In this document: positions 21,353-30,255 of the stretch, one piece after another
How the letters are laid out: each line of letters opens with the position of its first letter
How positions within the stretch are numbered: the first letter of the stretch is position 1
Virus record (IMG/VR): IMGVR_UViG_3300025108_000243
Location: 1-30,379 of that record
From: a virus
Length of the DNA stretch: 30,379 nucleotides
Direction: 5' to 3' (one strand)
Translations under genes and position numbers: made by a program
The notes under the pieces: generated by a model
What the model saw: only the letters and a program-made list of their open reading frames with translations
What the model was told of the DNA's origin: nothing
Database searches by the model: none

Positions 21353-24300
21353 ATGGCAAAGAGAACTCCAGTAAGTGGTTTAGATATTAGTGGAATTTCT
21401 ACTAAACCTGTAGCAAGACCAGTAGATACTTATGTACGTCCTGCAAAAATTCAAACACAACCTTCTCCTTTAAGTCAGTTTGTAGATGCTATAGCTCCAG
21501 CAGTAAAAGCTGTAGAAGATAAAAACTTAGAGACCAGATTAAAACGTGAAAGAGAAATAGAAAACTTTAGATTAAAATCTAAGTATGCACAGATGGAAAC
21601 AAATGCATATGAATTAAACCTAAGTGTGGAAAACGATTTTAAAGTAAATGAAAAGACTTATGTTAAAGATTATACTAGTACTTCTTATTTAGAGCCAATT
21701 AAAAAACATCAATATAATTATCTAGAAACTTTAAAAAATCAAGGTACTGATGAACTTGTTATAGAAGCTGCTCAATTAACATTTGATAAACATAATGTTA
21801 AATATGTAGCTGACTTTAATGCTGCAAAAGCTAAGTATAATACTGACTTACTTAACAACAATAATATGGATACCCATACACAAACAATGTTAAGTACTGG
21901 GCAAACAAAAGAAGAAAAAATAAAGAATCATCAAAATATTATAACGCAGTTTGCAGAAGCTAATCCTTTACCTAATGGTAAGCCTGATTTTAAAAGAGCA
22001 ATAGATAATGCTTATAATCTTTTAAAAAGTCAACCTACGTATGATAATACTTTGTGGGATGCTTTATCCACAATGAAGTCTAAAGATGGTAAAAAATTAC
22101 CAGTTATGTACACAGCAGAAAAACGTAAAGACACTGCTGTAATGGAAAAAGCAAGAGATACACAAATACAAAAGAACCAACTTAACAAAGTTAAAACGGA
22201 AACTCTTGCAATTAAAATTACTGATGCTATAAATAATGGTACACGTATAGATAATATAACATATAGAAACCCTAAAACAAACTTTAACGTAGCTTTTACT
22301 ACAGCTGAGAAAGATCAATATGTTACTGCTTTAATACAAAGACCTGAGTTTCAAAGTAAAACTTCTAGAGCTAAGTTATTTGCTCAAATTGGACATGTAC
22401 CTGCAAATATAACAGCAGAATTAAAAAAGGGTATTCAATATATAGACGGAACTACTGTTGCTACTTCAGATGACGATAATGCTCTTATAGAACAAAGTTA
22501 TTTAATTTGGGAGTCTTTAAAAAACGCAAACAATAACATGACTAAACTTATTGGTGATGATGCACATAAATTGTTTTTAGCTATGGAAACAAATATTAGA
22601 GAACAAGCAACCACTGGCACATACCAACCTGAAACTATGATGACTTTAGATGCAGAAGGTAGTGATCCAGAAGTAGCTCTTACTCCAAGACAACCTATTA
22701 ATTATAATAATGCTGCTAATGTAATTAGTAAGATAGATATTAAAAACTATAAAAAATCTGATTCTTTAAAAAAGCTACTAGCTACTAAAGTAAATAGGAA
22801 CAATCTTCTTCAAAGGCTTTTTGGAGGAGCAGACTTATCTGAAGTTACTAATGCTGCTTCAATCTTACCAGATATTACAGAACGTGCTCACTACATTCAA
22901 ATGAGTGATCCAAGCTTAAGTGAAGAAGAAGTAGTAGAAAAGGCAATAACAAGTGCTGAAGCAGATTACACTATAATAAAATCAGGTGCTGGTAAGAACT
23001 ATGCTTTTAAACATTTAAATACTGATGTAGGTTCTCCCTTAAAACCTGAAGTTGTTTTACCAGAGTTTAATAAAGTATTGCTTGAGTCTAAAGTAGTAAG
23101 ACAATACGTGAAACAAACTTTTCCTAACCTTAATGAAGATGATCTTAAAAGTATAGATGTTGCTATTGAACCTTTAGGTAAAGACCCTAATCAAGTAAGT
23201 ATTAACTTATATAATATAGCTAAAGGTAGAGAATTTATAGGTATGTTTAGAGTTCCTTACAGTAAAAGTAAAATATTAAGTAAGAAAGGTCAGAAAGTTG
23301 TATTACAGGAGTTTGCTAATACTTTGACAAAAGAAATTGTACCAGAAGGTTCAACTAGTTATTCTACAACAACAGCCCCTAAAACAGATTTTATAGAAGT
23401 AGGTACATTTACAAAGCCAAGTAGTGAAGACTATGATACTATAACAACTGAAATGGGTACACTTAAACGTTCAGACCTTAATACTAGTGTAGGATCAGTT
23501 ATTAAATATGTACTAAATTCATTTGGTGATCCTATGGTTCAAAACTCAGAAGCAATAGGAGCTTTATCAACAAGGTTAGGTAAATCTTTAACTGACCCTA
23601 TTTTTAATCTTATAGCAGATGAAATAAAAAAAGCAAAAGACTTTGAGGGTTTTGGTGCTGATGATGTTATAACTGAAATGGGTACAATTAAAAGTACGGA
23701 TAAGGATAAACAATCTTCTTTATTAGATGATGTTGTAAATACTGCAAGTAATATTGTAGATCAAATTAAGCCTATTAGTACAGCTAGTGCAGATAGTACT
23801 CTAGATAATACAAAAGTAAGTAACCAACCAACAGGAGATCAAGTGATTATAGAAGGTAATACTACAGAAGAAAAAACAGCTAACATGATAGCAACTCAAG
23901 AAGGTTTCTCTAGCACACCTTATGCAGATGGTAAAGATAAGTCAGTAGGCTTTGGTTTCTATTTACCTGCTTTAGAGGCTGATGAGAAAGCTTTGATTAA
24001 AGATGTTAACAATGTTACAAAAGAAGAAGGTGTAGCAGTACTAAAATTAAAAGTACAGAAGATTGGTAACTATCTAGAAAAAGAAATGCAAGGTTTTAGA
24101 AATTTACCAGAGGAAGCACAGACAGCTATCATTAGTATGGGCTACCAGTTAGGTGTAACTAACCTTCCAAAAACTTGGAAAAAATTTACAGCAGCTATTA
24201 AAGAAGCAGGTCAGTATGAAGAAGGGTCTACTGAACAAGCTGAAGCTTTAGCTAAAGCTAAGTTTGAAATGCTATATAGTAAGACTAAAGATGGTAAAAC

Positions 24301-24385
24301 TGTCTTAAATAAATGGGCTAAACAAACCAAAGAACGTGCTTTTGAAATGGCTAATGCTGTAAGTGATGCTAACCTTTCAGTATAA
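21353..24385 (+). CDS. Internal virion protein (T7 gp15-like) with C-terminal lysozyme domain
   Basis: A 1010-residue protein, longer than T7 gp15 (747). The first 800 or so residues are helical and Lys/Asn-rich, as expected for the ejected core protein that builds the periplasmic tunnel. Residues about 835-1005 form a GH24 (T4-type) lysozyme-like domain: catalytic Glu850 in QEGFSSTPYADG, Asp859 exactly nine residues later as in T4 lysozyme (E11, D20), then KSVGFGF, with Ser864 at the T26 place. LPEEAQTAIISMGYQLG is the usual later motif. It probably opens the cell wall during DNA entry. Confidence 0.85.
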   Translation: MAKRTPVSGLDISGISTKPVARPVDTYVRPAKIQTQPSPLSQFVDAIAPAVKAVEDKNLETRLKREREIENFRLKSKYAQMETNAYELNLSVENDFKVNEKTYVKDYTSTSYLEPIKKHQYNYLETLKNQGTDELVIEAAQLTFDKHNVKYVADFNAAKAKYNTDLLNNNNMDTHTQTMLSTGQTKEEKIKNHQNIITQFAEANPLPNGKPDFKRAIDNAYNLLKSQPTYDNTLWDALSTMKSKDGKKLPVMYTAEKRKDTAVMEKARDTQIQKNQLNKVKTETLAIKITDAINNGTRIDNITYRNPKTNFNVAFTTAEKDQYVTALIQRPEFQSKTSRAKLFAQIGHVPANITAELKKGIQYIDGTTVATSDDDNALIEQSYLIWESLKNANNNMTKLIGDDAHKLFLAMETNIREQATTGTYQPETMMTLDAEGSDPEVALTPRQPINYNNAANVISKIDIKNYKKSDSLKKLLATKVNRNNLLQRLFGGADLSEVTNAASILPDITERAHYIQMSDPSLSEEEVVEKAITSAEADYTIIKSGAGKNYAFKHLNTDVGSPLKPEVVLPEFNKVLLESKVVRQYVKQTFPNLNEDDLKSIDVAIEPLGKDPNQVSINLYNIAKGREFIGMFRVPYSKSKILSKKGQKVVLQEFANTLTKEIVPEGSTSYSTTTAPKTDFIEVGTFTKPSSEDYDTITTEMGTLKRSDLNTSVGSVIKYVLNSFGDPMVQNSEAIGALSTRLGKSLTDPIFNLIADEIKKAKDFEGFGADDVITEMGTIKSTDKDKQSSLLDDVVNTASNIVDQIKPISTASADSTLDNTKVSNQPTGDQVIIEGNTTEEKTANMIATQEGFSSTPYADGKDKSVGFGFYLPALEADEKALIKDVNNVTKEEGVAVLKLKVQKIGNYLEKEMQGFRNLPEEAQTAIISMGYQLGVTNLPKTWKKFTAAIKEAGQYEEGSTEQAEALAKAKFEMLYSKTKDGKTVLNKWAKQTKERAFEMANAVSDANLSV

Positions 24386-24398
24386 AGGTACATAATTA
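24382..24398 (+). promoter_or_regulatory. Candidate phage RNAP promoter, upstream of gp16 homologue
   Basis: TAAAGGTACATAATTA at 24383-24398 matches the motif at 12743 and 27777 in 13 of 16 positions, including TAAAG, TACA and ATTA. It overlaps the gp15 homologue's stop codon and lies 15 bases before the ATG of the next gene. The strict intergenic placement supports a regulatory role. Confidence 0.45.
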
Positions 24399-24413
24399 AA
24401 AAAGGAAATGTAA

Positions 24414-27400
24414 ATGTCAACAGTAACCTTAGATGAAATGTTAAAGACACTAGAGGCTGATGATACTAAAATACCTCTATCACAGACTGTGTCTGAATCT
24501 GCTCTTTTTGATTCTCAGATGAAAGAAGATAGTGAGAAATCAGACAGAAGTTTTTTTGAAAGTGCTGGTACAGCTTATAGTGAAAACTTATCTATAAAAG
24601 CTTTGGGAGACAGTATTGATAAAGCAACTACTGTTGACATTGGTGCACCTATTACCAACTTTACTCCTGAGTTAATTAAAACTTTAACAGAAGGTTTACC
24701 TATAGAAGCAGCTAAAGAAATATTAGAAGATGCTAAAGATAATGGTTTTCAAACAGCTATGAAGCAGAGAGAGTTTGCTTTAAAAACGTTAGATAATCGT
24801 AAAAGACTAGAAGCTGATGGTTTTACAGGTATAGCAGCTAATGCTTTTTCTGTGATGTTTGATCCTTTTGAATGGTCTGCTATATTAGGTCTTACTGCTG
24901 CTGCAACTACTGCTGGAACTCCTGTAAGTGGTGCAGCTGCTCTTACTGCAGGTACTATTAAACAAGCTTACAACGTTAAGAGAGCCTTTAAGGTAGGTGC
25001 TCTAGCTACAGCAGCAGAGAGTGCAGCTTTTGAAGGTATTAGAGCTAATGTTAAGTATGATATTGATGCTAATGATGTGTTTATTGCTGGAGGAGTAGGT
25101 GCTCTATTAGGTGGTAGTTTAAATGCAGGTAGAATAGCCTTCCAAAAAGCAGGGCAACGTTCTAAAATTGCACAGAAAGTTGTAATGGGTAAAGAACTTA
25201 CACCTTCTGAAAAACTATTTCACGATCAGTTTAACGTAGATGCTTTAGCTGAAAAGATTATAGCAAGAGAACTAACAGGTGAAGCTTTTCTTGAGTCTAC
25301 AAAAGGTGGACAACAGGTTAAAAGTTTTACTAAACTAAAAAATGAAGACGTAGCTACATTACCTCAACAAGCTGGATGGAGTATGTTTGGTTTACGTGAG
25401 TTAATTTCTACTACTGCTAGAATGGGAGCTTCAAATATAGCTTGGGCTAGATATACTGGCAGAGCTTTAGGAGGCAACTTTACTGGATATGAAGGTGGAA
25501 AGTTAGCTACTAATGTATCTGCTTCAGAGATTGCTGAATCTTTACAAGGTGTATTTCGTGATCGTTTAGCAACCCTCTTACCAAAAGCTCAAGCAAGGTT
25601 TGTTAAAGAAACAGGAACAAGTGTTGCAGAGTTTAATAGGGCTGTATCACGTTATGTGAGAGGAATAGATAGACAGAACGTAACTGATGATATAAAAATA
25701 GTAGCTGAAGAGATTAGTAGGGTACAAAACAGATTAGCAGAGTTAGCTGCTGAAGCTGATGTATCAGGTTTTACTAAGAAGTTATTAGGAAAAAATCCTT
25801 TTTACATGTCTCGTATCTTTGATAATGATAGAATTGCACAAATAAAAGCAAGGTATGGAGATAAAGCTAATGAATATTTAGATGAACTAATTGAGACAGC
25901 TATACGTAGAGAGCAGTTAAATATAGAAGATCAAGTAACAAAGATGTTAACTAAAAAAGGTAAAGTAGCAGACATTGATACAGTAGGTAATTATATAAAC
26001 AAGATTGCAGTAGCTTATAGAAAAGGTATAACATCTTCTAAAATTGCAAAAAGAGATATACCTGATTCTAGTGAAATGACTTTAGAAGATTTAGGTGATA
26101 TGCTTAAAGCAGAAGGATTTGAATTAGATGAGATAGATGTTGTTACAGAAATACTTACATTGTCTAACATACCTAGGTCACATAAACGAGCTAGAAATCG
26201 TATGGTTTTAAATGAAGGTACTACAATTAAAGTAACTAATCCAGATGGTGAACTAGAAGATTTAGCTTTTACTGACTTACTAGTAGAAGATGCTGAACAA
26301 CTTGTTAACAGTTATATCTTTCAATTATCAGGTGCTATTGGTTTAGCTAGGAATGGTATTAATACTAACGTAGCAGGTAGTCAGTTTGATAAATTAAAAG
26401 GAAAAATAATAAGCGAAGGTGAAGCAAAAGGTTTACCTCAAGATGAAATAAGAAAAGCTGCAGATGCTGCACAGTTTATGTATGATGGTATCACAGGTAG
26501 ACTTAAGAATAGAGAAGAAGTTCAGAACATAACTGATATGAACGTAGCTGTAAGAGCTTTTAGCTTCTCTGTAAACATGGGTATGTCTGGAATGTCAGCC
26601 TTAATGGAACTTACTAATTCTATGTTTGAGTATAGTTTTACAACTATCCTTAAATCTGCACCTGCTTACAAACAACTCTTTGATTTAGCCTCTAAGAATG
26701 GTAGATTACCTGATGGTCTTATGAGAGAGTTAGTTGAGACTATGGGAATGGGAAATGAAGTAGCTTTAGGTAAGTGGAATAATGTTACACGTTTTGATAC
26801 TGAAGATATAGGTACTGTTATTTCTCCTGAACGTGCTAGTTTTAGTAAAAAAGGTTCTACTCTACGACAGGCAGTAGGTCTTGCAGAAAGAGGAGCTTAT
26901 GGTGCACAGAAACACGTAGCTTATTGGTCTGGTTTAACAGGTGTTACACAGACTTTACGTAGGTTATCTATGATGCATTTTACTAATGAATTTGCATTAG
27001 CTGCAAGAAAAGGTAAATTACCTTTCTCTAATATAAAAAGACAACAGCTTGGTATTACTGATGAAATGGGTGATAAAATACTTAAGGTTATGAATAGTAA
27101 TCTAGTTGAAAAAGCACCTAATGGAAGAGTAACTAAGCTTAACATTGACAAATGGGATGAAGATGTTAGAGAAGCTTTTCGTGCTTATGGGTTTAAAGAT
27201 GCTAGAACTAATGTACAAGAAACTAACTTAGGGTCTACTAATAGATGGATGAAGTCTAGTCAAGTAGGTAGAACAATGTTTCAGTTTATGAACTTTACTT
27301 TAGGTTCTTTAGAGCAACAGACTCAAAGGTTAGGAGTTAGAGGTAACCCTTTTGGAGGAGGTGGTAGAGATGCCTCAGTAGCTAAAATATTAGTTGCAGC

Positions 27401-27773
27401 TGCTGCTATGGGTGGTCTTATGTATCTTGCTAGAGTACAGCTTAATGCTGCAGGACGTAGTGATGCTGATGAATATATTAAAGAACGTATGAAACCAGCT
27501 AACTGGACTATGGGTGCTCTTCAACAGATAGGAGCAGCTTCTATGTTTACTTATATTTATCAAGTAAGTACAGGGGCTATGTCTGGTAATTCTTATGCTA
27601 TTACTCCTCCTGCTATATCTATAGCACAAAATGCTGCAGGTAGTTTAGCTAATATATGGGAAGGTGATATGACAGAATCTGAATATAGAAAAGCATTAAG
27701 AGTCTTACCTTACCAATCTTTATACGGAGCTAGACAAATAATTAACTCAGTTGCAGACTATTTTGCTAACTAA
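24414..27773 (+). CDS. Internal virion protein, DNA ejection (T7 gp16-like)
   Basis: An 1119-residue protein in the gp16 position, shorter than T7 gp16 (1318). In T7 this core protein enters the cell, spans the inner membrane and draws in the DNA. Hydrophobic stretches are seen around residues 157-185 (Ala/Gly-rich), 218-236 (VFIAGGVGALLGGSL) and near 990-1010 (ILVAAAAMGGLMYLARV). The long centre is helical. No lytic transglycosylase motif is seen at the N-terminus, unlike T7 gp16; the lysozyme-like domain is on the preceding protein instead. AAGGA precedes the ATG. Confidence 0.85.
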   Translation: MSTVTLDEMLKTLEADDTKIPLSQTVSESALFDSQMKEDSEKSDRSFFESAGTAYSENLSIKALGDSIDKATTVDIGAPITNFTPELIKTLTEGLPIEAAKEILEDAKDNGFQTAMKQREFALKTLDNRKRLEADGFTGIAANAFSVMFDPFEWSAILGLTAAATTAGTPVSGAAALTAGTIKQAYNVKRAFKVGALATAAESAAFEGIRANVKYDIDANDVFIAGGVGALLGGSLNAGRIAFQKAGQRSKIAQKVVMGKELTPSEKLFHDQFNVDALAEKIIARELTGEAFLESTKGGQQVKSFTKLKNEDVATLPQQAGWSMFGLRELISTTARMGASNIAWARYTGRALGGNFTGYEGGKLATNVSASEIAESLQGVFRDRLATLLPKAQARFVKETGTSVAEFNRAVSRYVRGIDRQNVTDDIKIVAEEISRVQNRLAELAAEADVSGFTKKLLGKNPFYMSRIFDNDRIAQIKARYGDKANEYLDELIETAIRREQLNIEDQVTKMLTKKGKVADIDTVGNYINKIAVAYRKGITSSKIAKRDIPDSSEMTLEDLGDMLKAEGFELDEIDVVTEILTLSNIPRSHKRARNRMVLNEGTTIKVTNPDGELEDLAFTDLLVEDAEQLVNSYIFQLSGAIGLARNGINTNVAGSQFDKLKGKIISEGEAKGLPQDEIRKAADAAQFMYDGITGRLKNREEVQNITDMNVAVRAFSFSVNMGMSGMSALMELTNSMFEYSFTTILKSAPAYKQLFDLASKNGRLPDGLMRELVETMGMGNEVALGKWNNVTRFDTEDIGTVISPERASFSKKGSTLRQAVGLAERGAYGAQKHVAYWSGLTGVTQTLRRLSMMHFTNEFALAARKGKLPFSNIKRQQLGITDEMGDKILKVMNSNLVEKAPNGRVTKLNIDKWDEDVREAFRAYGFKDARTNVQETNLGSTNRWMKSSQVGRTMFQFMNFTLGSLEQQTQRLGVRGNPFGGGGRDASVAKILVAAAAMGGLMYLARVQLNAAGRSDADEYIKERMKPANWTMGALQQIGAASMFTYIYQVSTGAMSGNSYAITPPAISIAQNAAGSLANIWEGDMTESEYRKALRVLPYQSLYGARQIINSVADYFAN

Positions 27774-27775
27774 AG

Positions 27776-27792
27776 CTAAAGTTACAACATTA
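27776..27792 (+). promoter_or_regulatory. Candidate phage RNAP promoter, upstream of tail fibre
   Basis: CTAAAGTTACAACATTA, identical to 12742-12758, starts 3 bases after the gp16 homologue's stop codon and ends 16 bases before the fibre gene's ATG. T7 has phi-17 at the corresponding place. Confidence 0.6.
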
Positions 27793-27808
27793 ATAACGAG
27801 GAATACAT

Positions 27809-29068
27809 ATGCCATTATCATATCAAAATAATACTGGGGATAACAGTACGGATACGTTTAGTATCCCCTTTACCTACACTGCAACTAGCGAAATAAGTGT
27901 TACAGTTGATGGGGTAGCTCAGTCAAATTTGAGTTTCCCTTCCACTTCTACAGTGCAATTAACCAGTGCTCCTGCTAGTGGCACTGTTGTACAAGTTAGA
28001 CGTACCACAGATTTATCATCAAGAGCAATAGACTTTGCATCTGGTTCAGTACTAACAGAAGAAGACTTAGACAACTCTAATATACAAATCTTTCACTCAT
28101 CTCAAGAAGCTAGAGACTTAACTGCTGACTCAGTTAACTTAGGTCAAGATGATAAGTGGGATATGCAGAATAAAGTTGTTAAGAATGTGGCAGACCCAAC
28201 AGCTGCTCAAGAAGCTGCAACTAAGAATTACGTAGATACGTCTGCAGCTTCACAAGTTGCACAGGCAACAGCAGCTAAAACTGCAGCAGAGACTGCTAAA
28301 GCAGGAGCTGAAACTGCTGAAACCAATGCAGAGACTGCTGAAACTAATGCAGAAACTGCTCAAACAGCAGCAGAAGCAGCTAGAGATGCAGCAGTAGTAG
28401 CTAAGACTGCAGCAGAAACAGCAGAAACTAATGCTGAAACTGCTGAAACTAATGCTGAAACAGCTGAAACTAATGCTGAGACTGCTCAAACTAATGCTGA
28501 AACAGCTGAAACTAATGCAGGTACGTCTGCAACACTAGCACAAAACTATGCAAACAAAGTTGATGGTGCAGTAGAAAGTTCTAACTATTCATCTAAGGCA
28601 TGGGCTTTAGGTGGTACTGGTGTTACAGATACTGCAGGTTCAGGTGGTGCAAAAGAGTGGGCAACAGATACAACTAATCAAGTAGATGGCACAGAGTACT
28701 CAGCTAAAGAATATGCTATTGGAACACAATCAGGACAGACTTCAGGTTCAGCTAAACAATGGGCTATTGGTGGTGGAAATGGTTTTAGTACTAACACTAC
28801 AGTAGATGGTAGTAATTACTCTGCTAAGTATTGGGCTGAACAAGCTGCAGCATCAGTAGATAATTTTGATGATACGTATTTAGGAGCTAAATCTAGTGCA
28901 CCTACATTGGATAATGATGGTGATGCTTTGAACGCAGGGGATTTGTACTACGATACTACTGATACTAATATGAAAGTTTACAATGGTTCAGCTTGGGAAA
29001 ACGTAGCAGTTAGTACTGCAGGTTTTGCTTCAGCAGGGTTCTCAATAGCAATGAGCATAGCTTTATAA
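27809..29068 (+). CDS. Tail fibre with T7 gp17-type anchor
   Basis: A 419-residue fibre. Residues 1-140 resemble the T7 gp17 virion-anchoring domain: MPLSYQNNTGDNSTDTFSIP, FTYTATSEISVTVDG, VRRTTDLSSRAIDFASGSVLTEEDLDNSN. Then comes a repetitive rod rich in AETAETN heptads (about residues 150-237). Next are four S-A/S-K-x-W/Y-A modules (YSSKAWA, YSAKEYA, SAKQWA, YSAKYWA) and a small end domain with GDLYYDTTDTNMKVYNGSAWENV. No large receptor-binding head is present, so the following genes probably supply it. CGAGGA precedes the ATG. Confidence 0.88.
   Translation: MPLSYQNNTGDNSTDTFSIPFTYTATSEISVTVDGVAQSNLSFPSTSTVQLTSAPASGTVVQVRRTTDLSSRAIDFASGSVLTEEDLDNSNIQIFHSSQEARDLTADSVNLGQDDKWDMQNKVVKNVADPTAAQEAATKNYVDTSAASQVAQATAAKTAAETAKAGAETAETNAETAETNAETAQTAAEAARDAAVVAKTAAETAETNAETAETNAETAETNAETAQTNAETAETNAGTSATLAQNYANKVDGAVESSNYSSKAWALGGTGVTDTAGSGGAKEWATDTTNQVDGTEYSAKEYAIGTQSGQTSGSAKQWAIGGGNGFSTNTTVDGSNYSAKYWAEQAAASVDNFDDTYLGAKSSAPTLDNDGDALNAGDLYYDTTDTNMKVYNGSAWENVAVSTAGFASAGFSIAMSIAL
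28307..28519 (+). repeat. In-frame 21-base repeats in tail fibre (AETAETN heptads)
   Basis: Tandem 21-base units encoding A-E-T-A-E/Q-T-N occur in two blocks, about 28307-28366 and 28415-28519, separated by a degenerate stretch (AAEAARDAAVVAKTA). Third positions vary (GCT/GCA, GAA/GAG), so selection seems to act on the protein. The heptad suggests a helical trimeric shaft, similar to SETNA-type repeats in lambdoid side-tail fibres. Copy number could change by slippage. Confidence 0.8.
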
Positions 29069-29078
29069 AGGATAAGAA

Positions 29079-29414
29079 ATGGCACAGAATTTTAGACGAT
29101 ACACTCTACAAGGAGTAGGTACTGCAGCAGCAGATATTCCTGACGGAGCTAACTTTGATTCTTATGATACAATCGTAGGAATACACATGACAAACACAGC
29201 CACAACTGCAATACTTGTAGACTGTTATATTAATAATGGTACAGCAAACGTGTACTTAGTTAAAGGTGCACCCATAGCAAGTGGAGGTGCTCTACAGGTT
29301 TTAGATGGTGGAGCAAAGATAGTTGTTCAATCAGGAGACAGACTATACATTAAATCAGATACTGCCTCATCACTAGATTGTTGGGTTTCTGCAGTAGATG
29401 CAATTAGTTCATAA
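29079..29414 (+). CDS. Small beta-rich structural protein near fibres
   Basis: A 111-residue protein of mostly beta composition (VDCYINNGTANVYLVKGAPI, ALQVLDGGAKIVVQSGDRLYI) without charged clusters or membrane segments. Small proteins of this look lie between tail fibre genes of cyanophages and other marine phages and are probably virion decoration or fibre accessory proteins. AAGGA precedes the ATG, 11 bases after the fibre stop. A fibre-linked structural role is inferred from position. Confidence 0.65.
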   Translation: MAQNFRRYTLQGVGTAAADIPDGANFDSYDTIVGIHMTNTATTAILVDCYINNGTANVYLVKGAPIASGGALQVLDGGAKIVVQSGDRLYIKSDTASSLDCWVSAVDAISS

Positions 29415-29425
29415 GGAGATTTATT

Positions 29426-30244
29426 ATGGGATACGTAGGTAACCAATCTACAAACTCGTACTCTTCTATGGTTAAACAAGATTTAACAGGAGCATCAGGT
29501 GCTTCAGTTACCTTGAGTCACCCTGTAGCTAATGCTAATGAAGTAGAATTGTACATCAACAATGTAAGACAAGAACCAACAACATCTTATACAACTAATG
29601 GTACTACATTAAATTTTGTAGGTTACACAGTTGCAGCATCAGATGACATCTACGTCATATTTTCTGGTAAGGCTTTGCAAACCATAGTCCCACCTGACGG
29701 CTCAGTAAGCACAGCCAAGATAGCAGATGATGCAGTAACAAATGCAAAGATAAACAATAGCACAATAGACCTTACATCTAAGGTTACTGGTGTATTGCCA
29801 GTTGCAAATGGTGGTACTGGGGTGTCAAGTCCTATTCTTGTTTATGCAAGAAAAAGCAATGGTAATGTATCAACAGCATCAACAATTATTTGGAATACTG
29901 AAATGGTTGATACAGCAGGTGCATATAATAATACTACTGGTGTATTTACTTGTCCAAAGTCTGGTCATTATGAAGTACATTGGCATTACTTACATAGATT
30001 TCCAGGATATCTACGAACTACTCTTCAAAAGAATGGCACTTATATATGGGGAAGTGGACAGAAATCTATTATTTATAATCGTAATGTTGATTCTACTGAT
30101 GAATCACAAGTAAGTGGAATGGCTATAGTTAATTGTTCAGTCAATGATACTCTTTCTATTTACTTTATAGGTAGAAGTGGCACATCTGATATCTATGGTG
30201 AACAGAACAGTCATAATGGCTTTTTGGTAAAATTTTTAGGATAG
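29426..30244 (+). CDS. Tail fibre / adhesin with C1q-like C-terminal domain
   Basis: A 272-residue protein. Residues 1-90 form a beta module that recurs in fibres (SYSSMVKQDLTGASGASVTL, then VELYINNVRQEPTTSYTTNG, and DDIYVIFSGKALQTIVPPDGSVSTAKIADDAVTNAKI). The linker PVANGGTGVSSP is typical of phage fibres. The C-terminal 130 residues look like a C1q/TNF-type jelly roll: YNNTTGVFTCPKSGHYEVHWHY, LQKNGTYIW, and a closing HNGFLVKFLG strand. Such trimeric domains bind surface ligands, so this is a likely receptor-binding protein. AAGGAG precedes the ATG. Confidence 0.8.
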   Translation: MGYVGNQSTNSYSSMVKQDLTGASGASVTLSHPVANANEVELYINNVRQEPTTSYTTNGTTLNFVGYTVAASDDIYVIFSGKALQTIVPPDGSVSTAKIADDAVTNAKINNSTIDLTSKVTGVLPVANGGTGVSSPILVYARKSNGNVSTASTIIWNTEMVDTAGAYNNTTGVFTCPKSGHYEVHWHYLHRFPGYLRTTLQKNGTYIWGSGQKSIIYNRNVDSTDESQVSGMAIVNCSVNDTLSIYFIGRSGTSDIYGEQNSHNGFLVKFLG

Positions 30245-30255
30245 GAGCATAGAGA

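Noticed and set aside
28307-28519. CRISPR-like array
   Set aside because: The repeats are contiguous, in frame and coding, without unique spacers or flanking cas genes.
29790-30113. Forward ORF of 107 aa inside the C1q-like fibre gene
   Set aside because: Out-of-frame shadow of a convincing structural gene, with no ribosome binding site and an unnatural composition.
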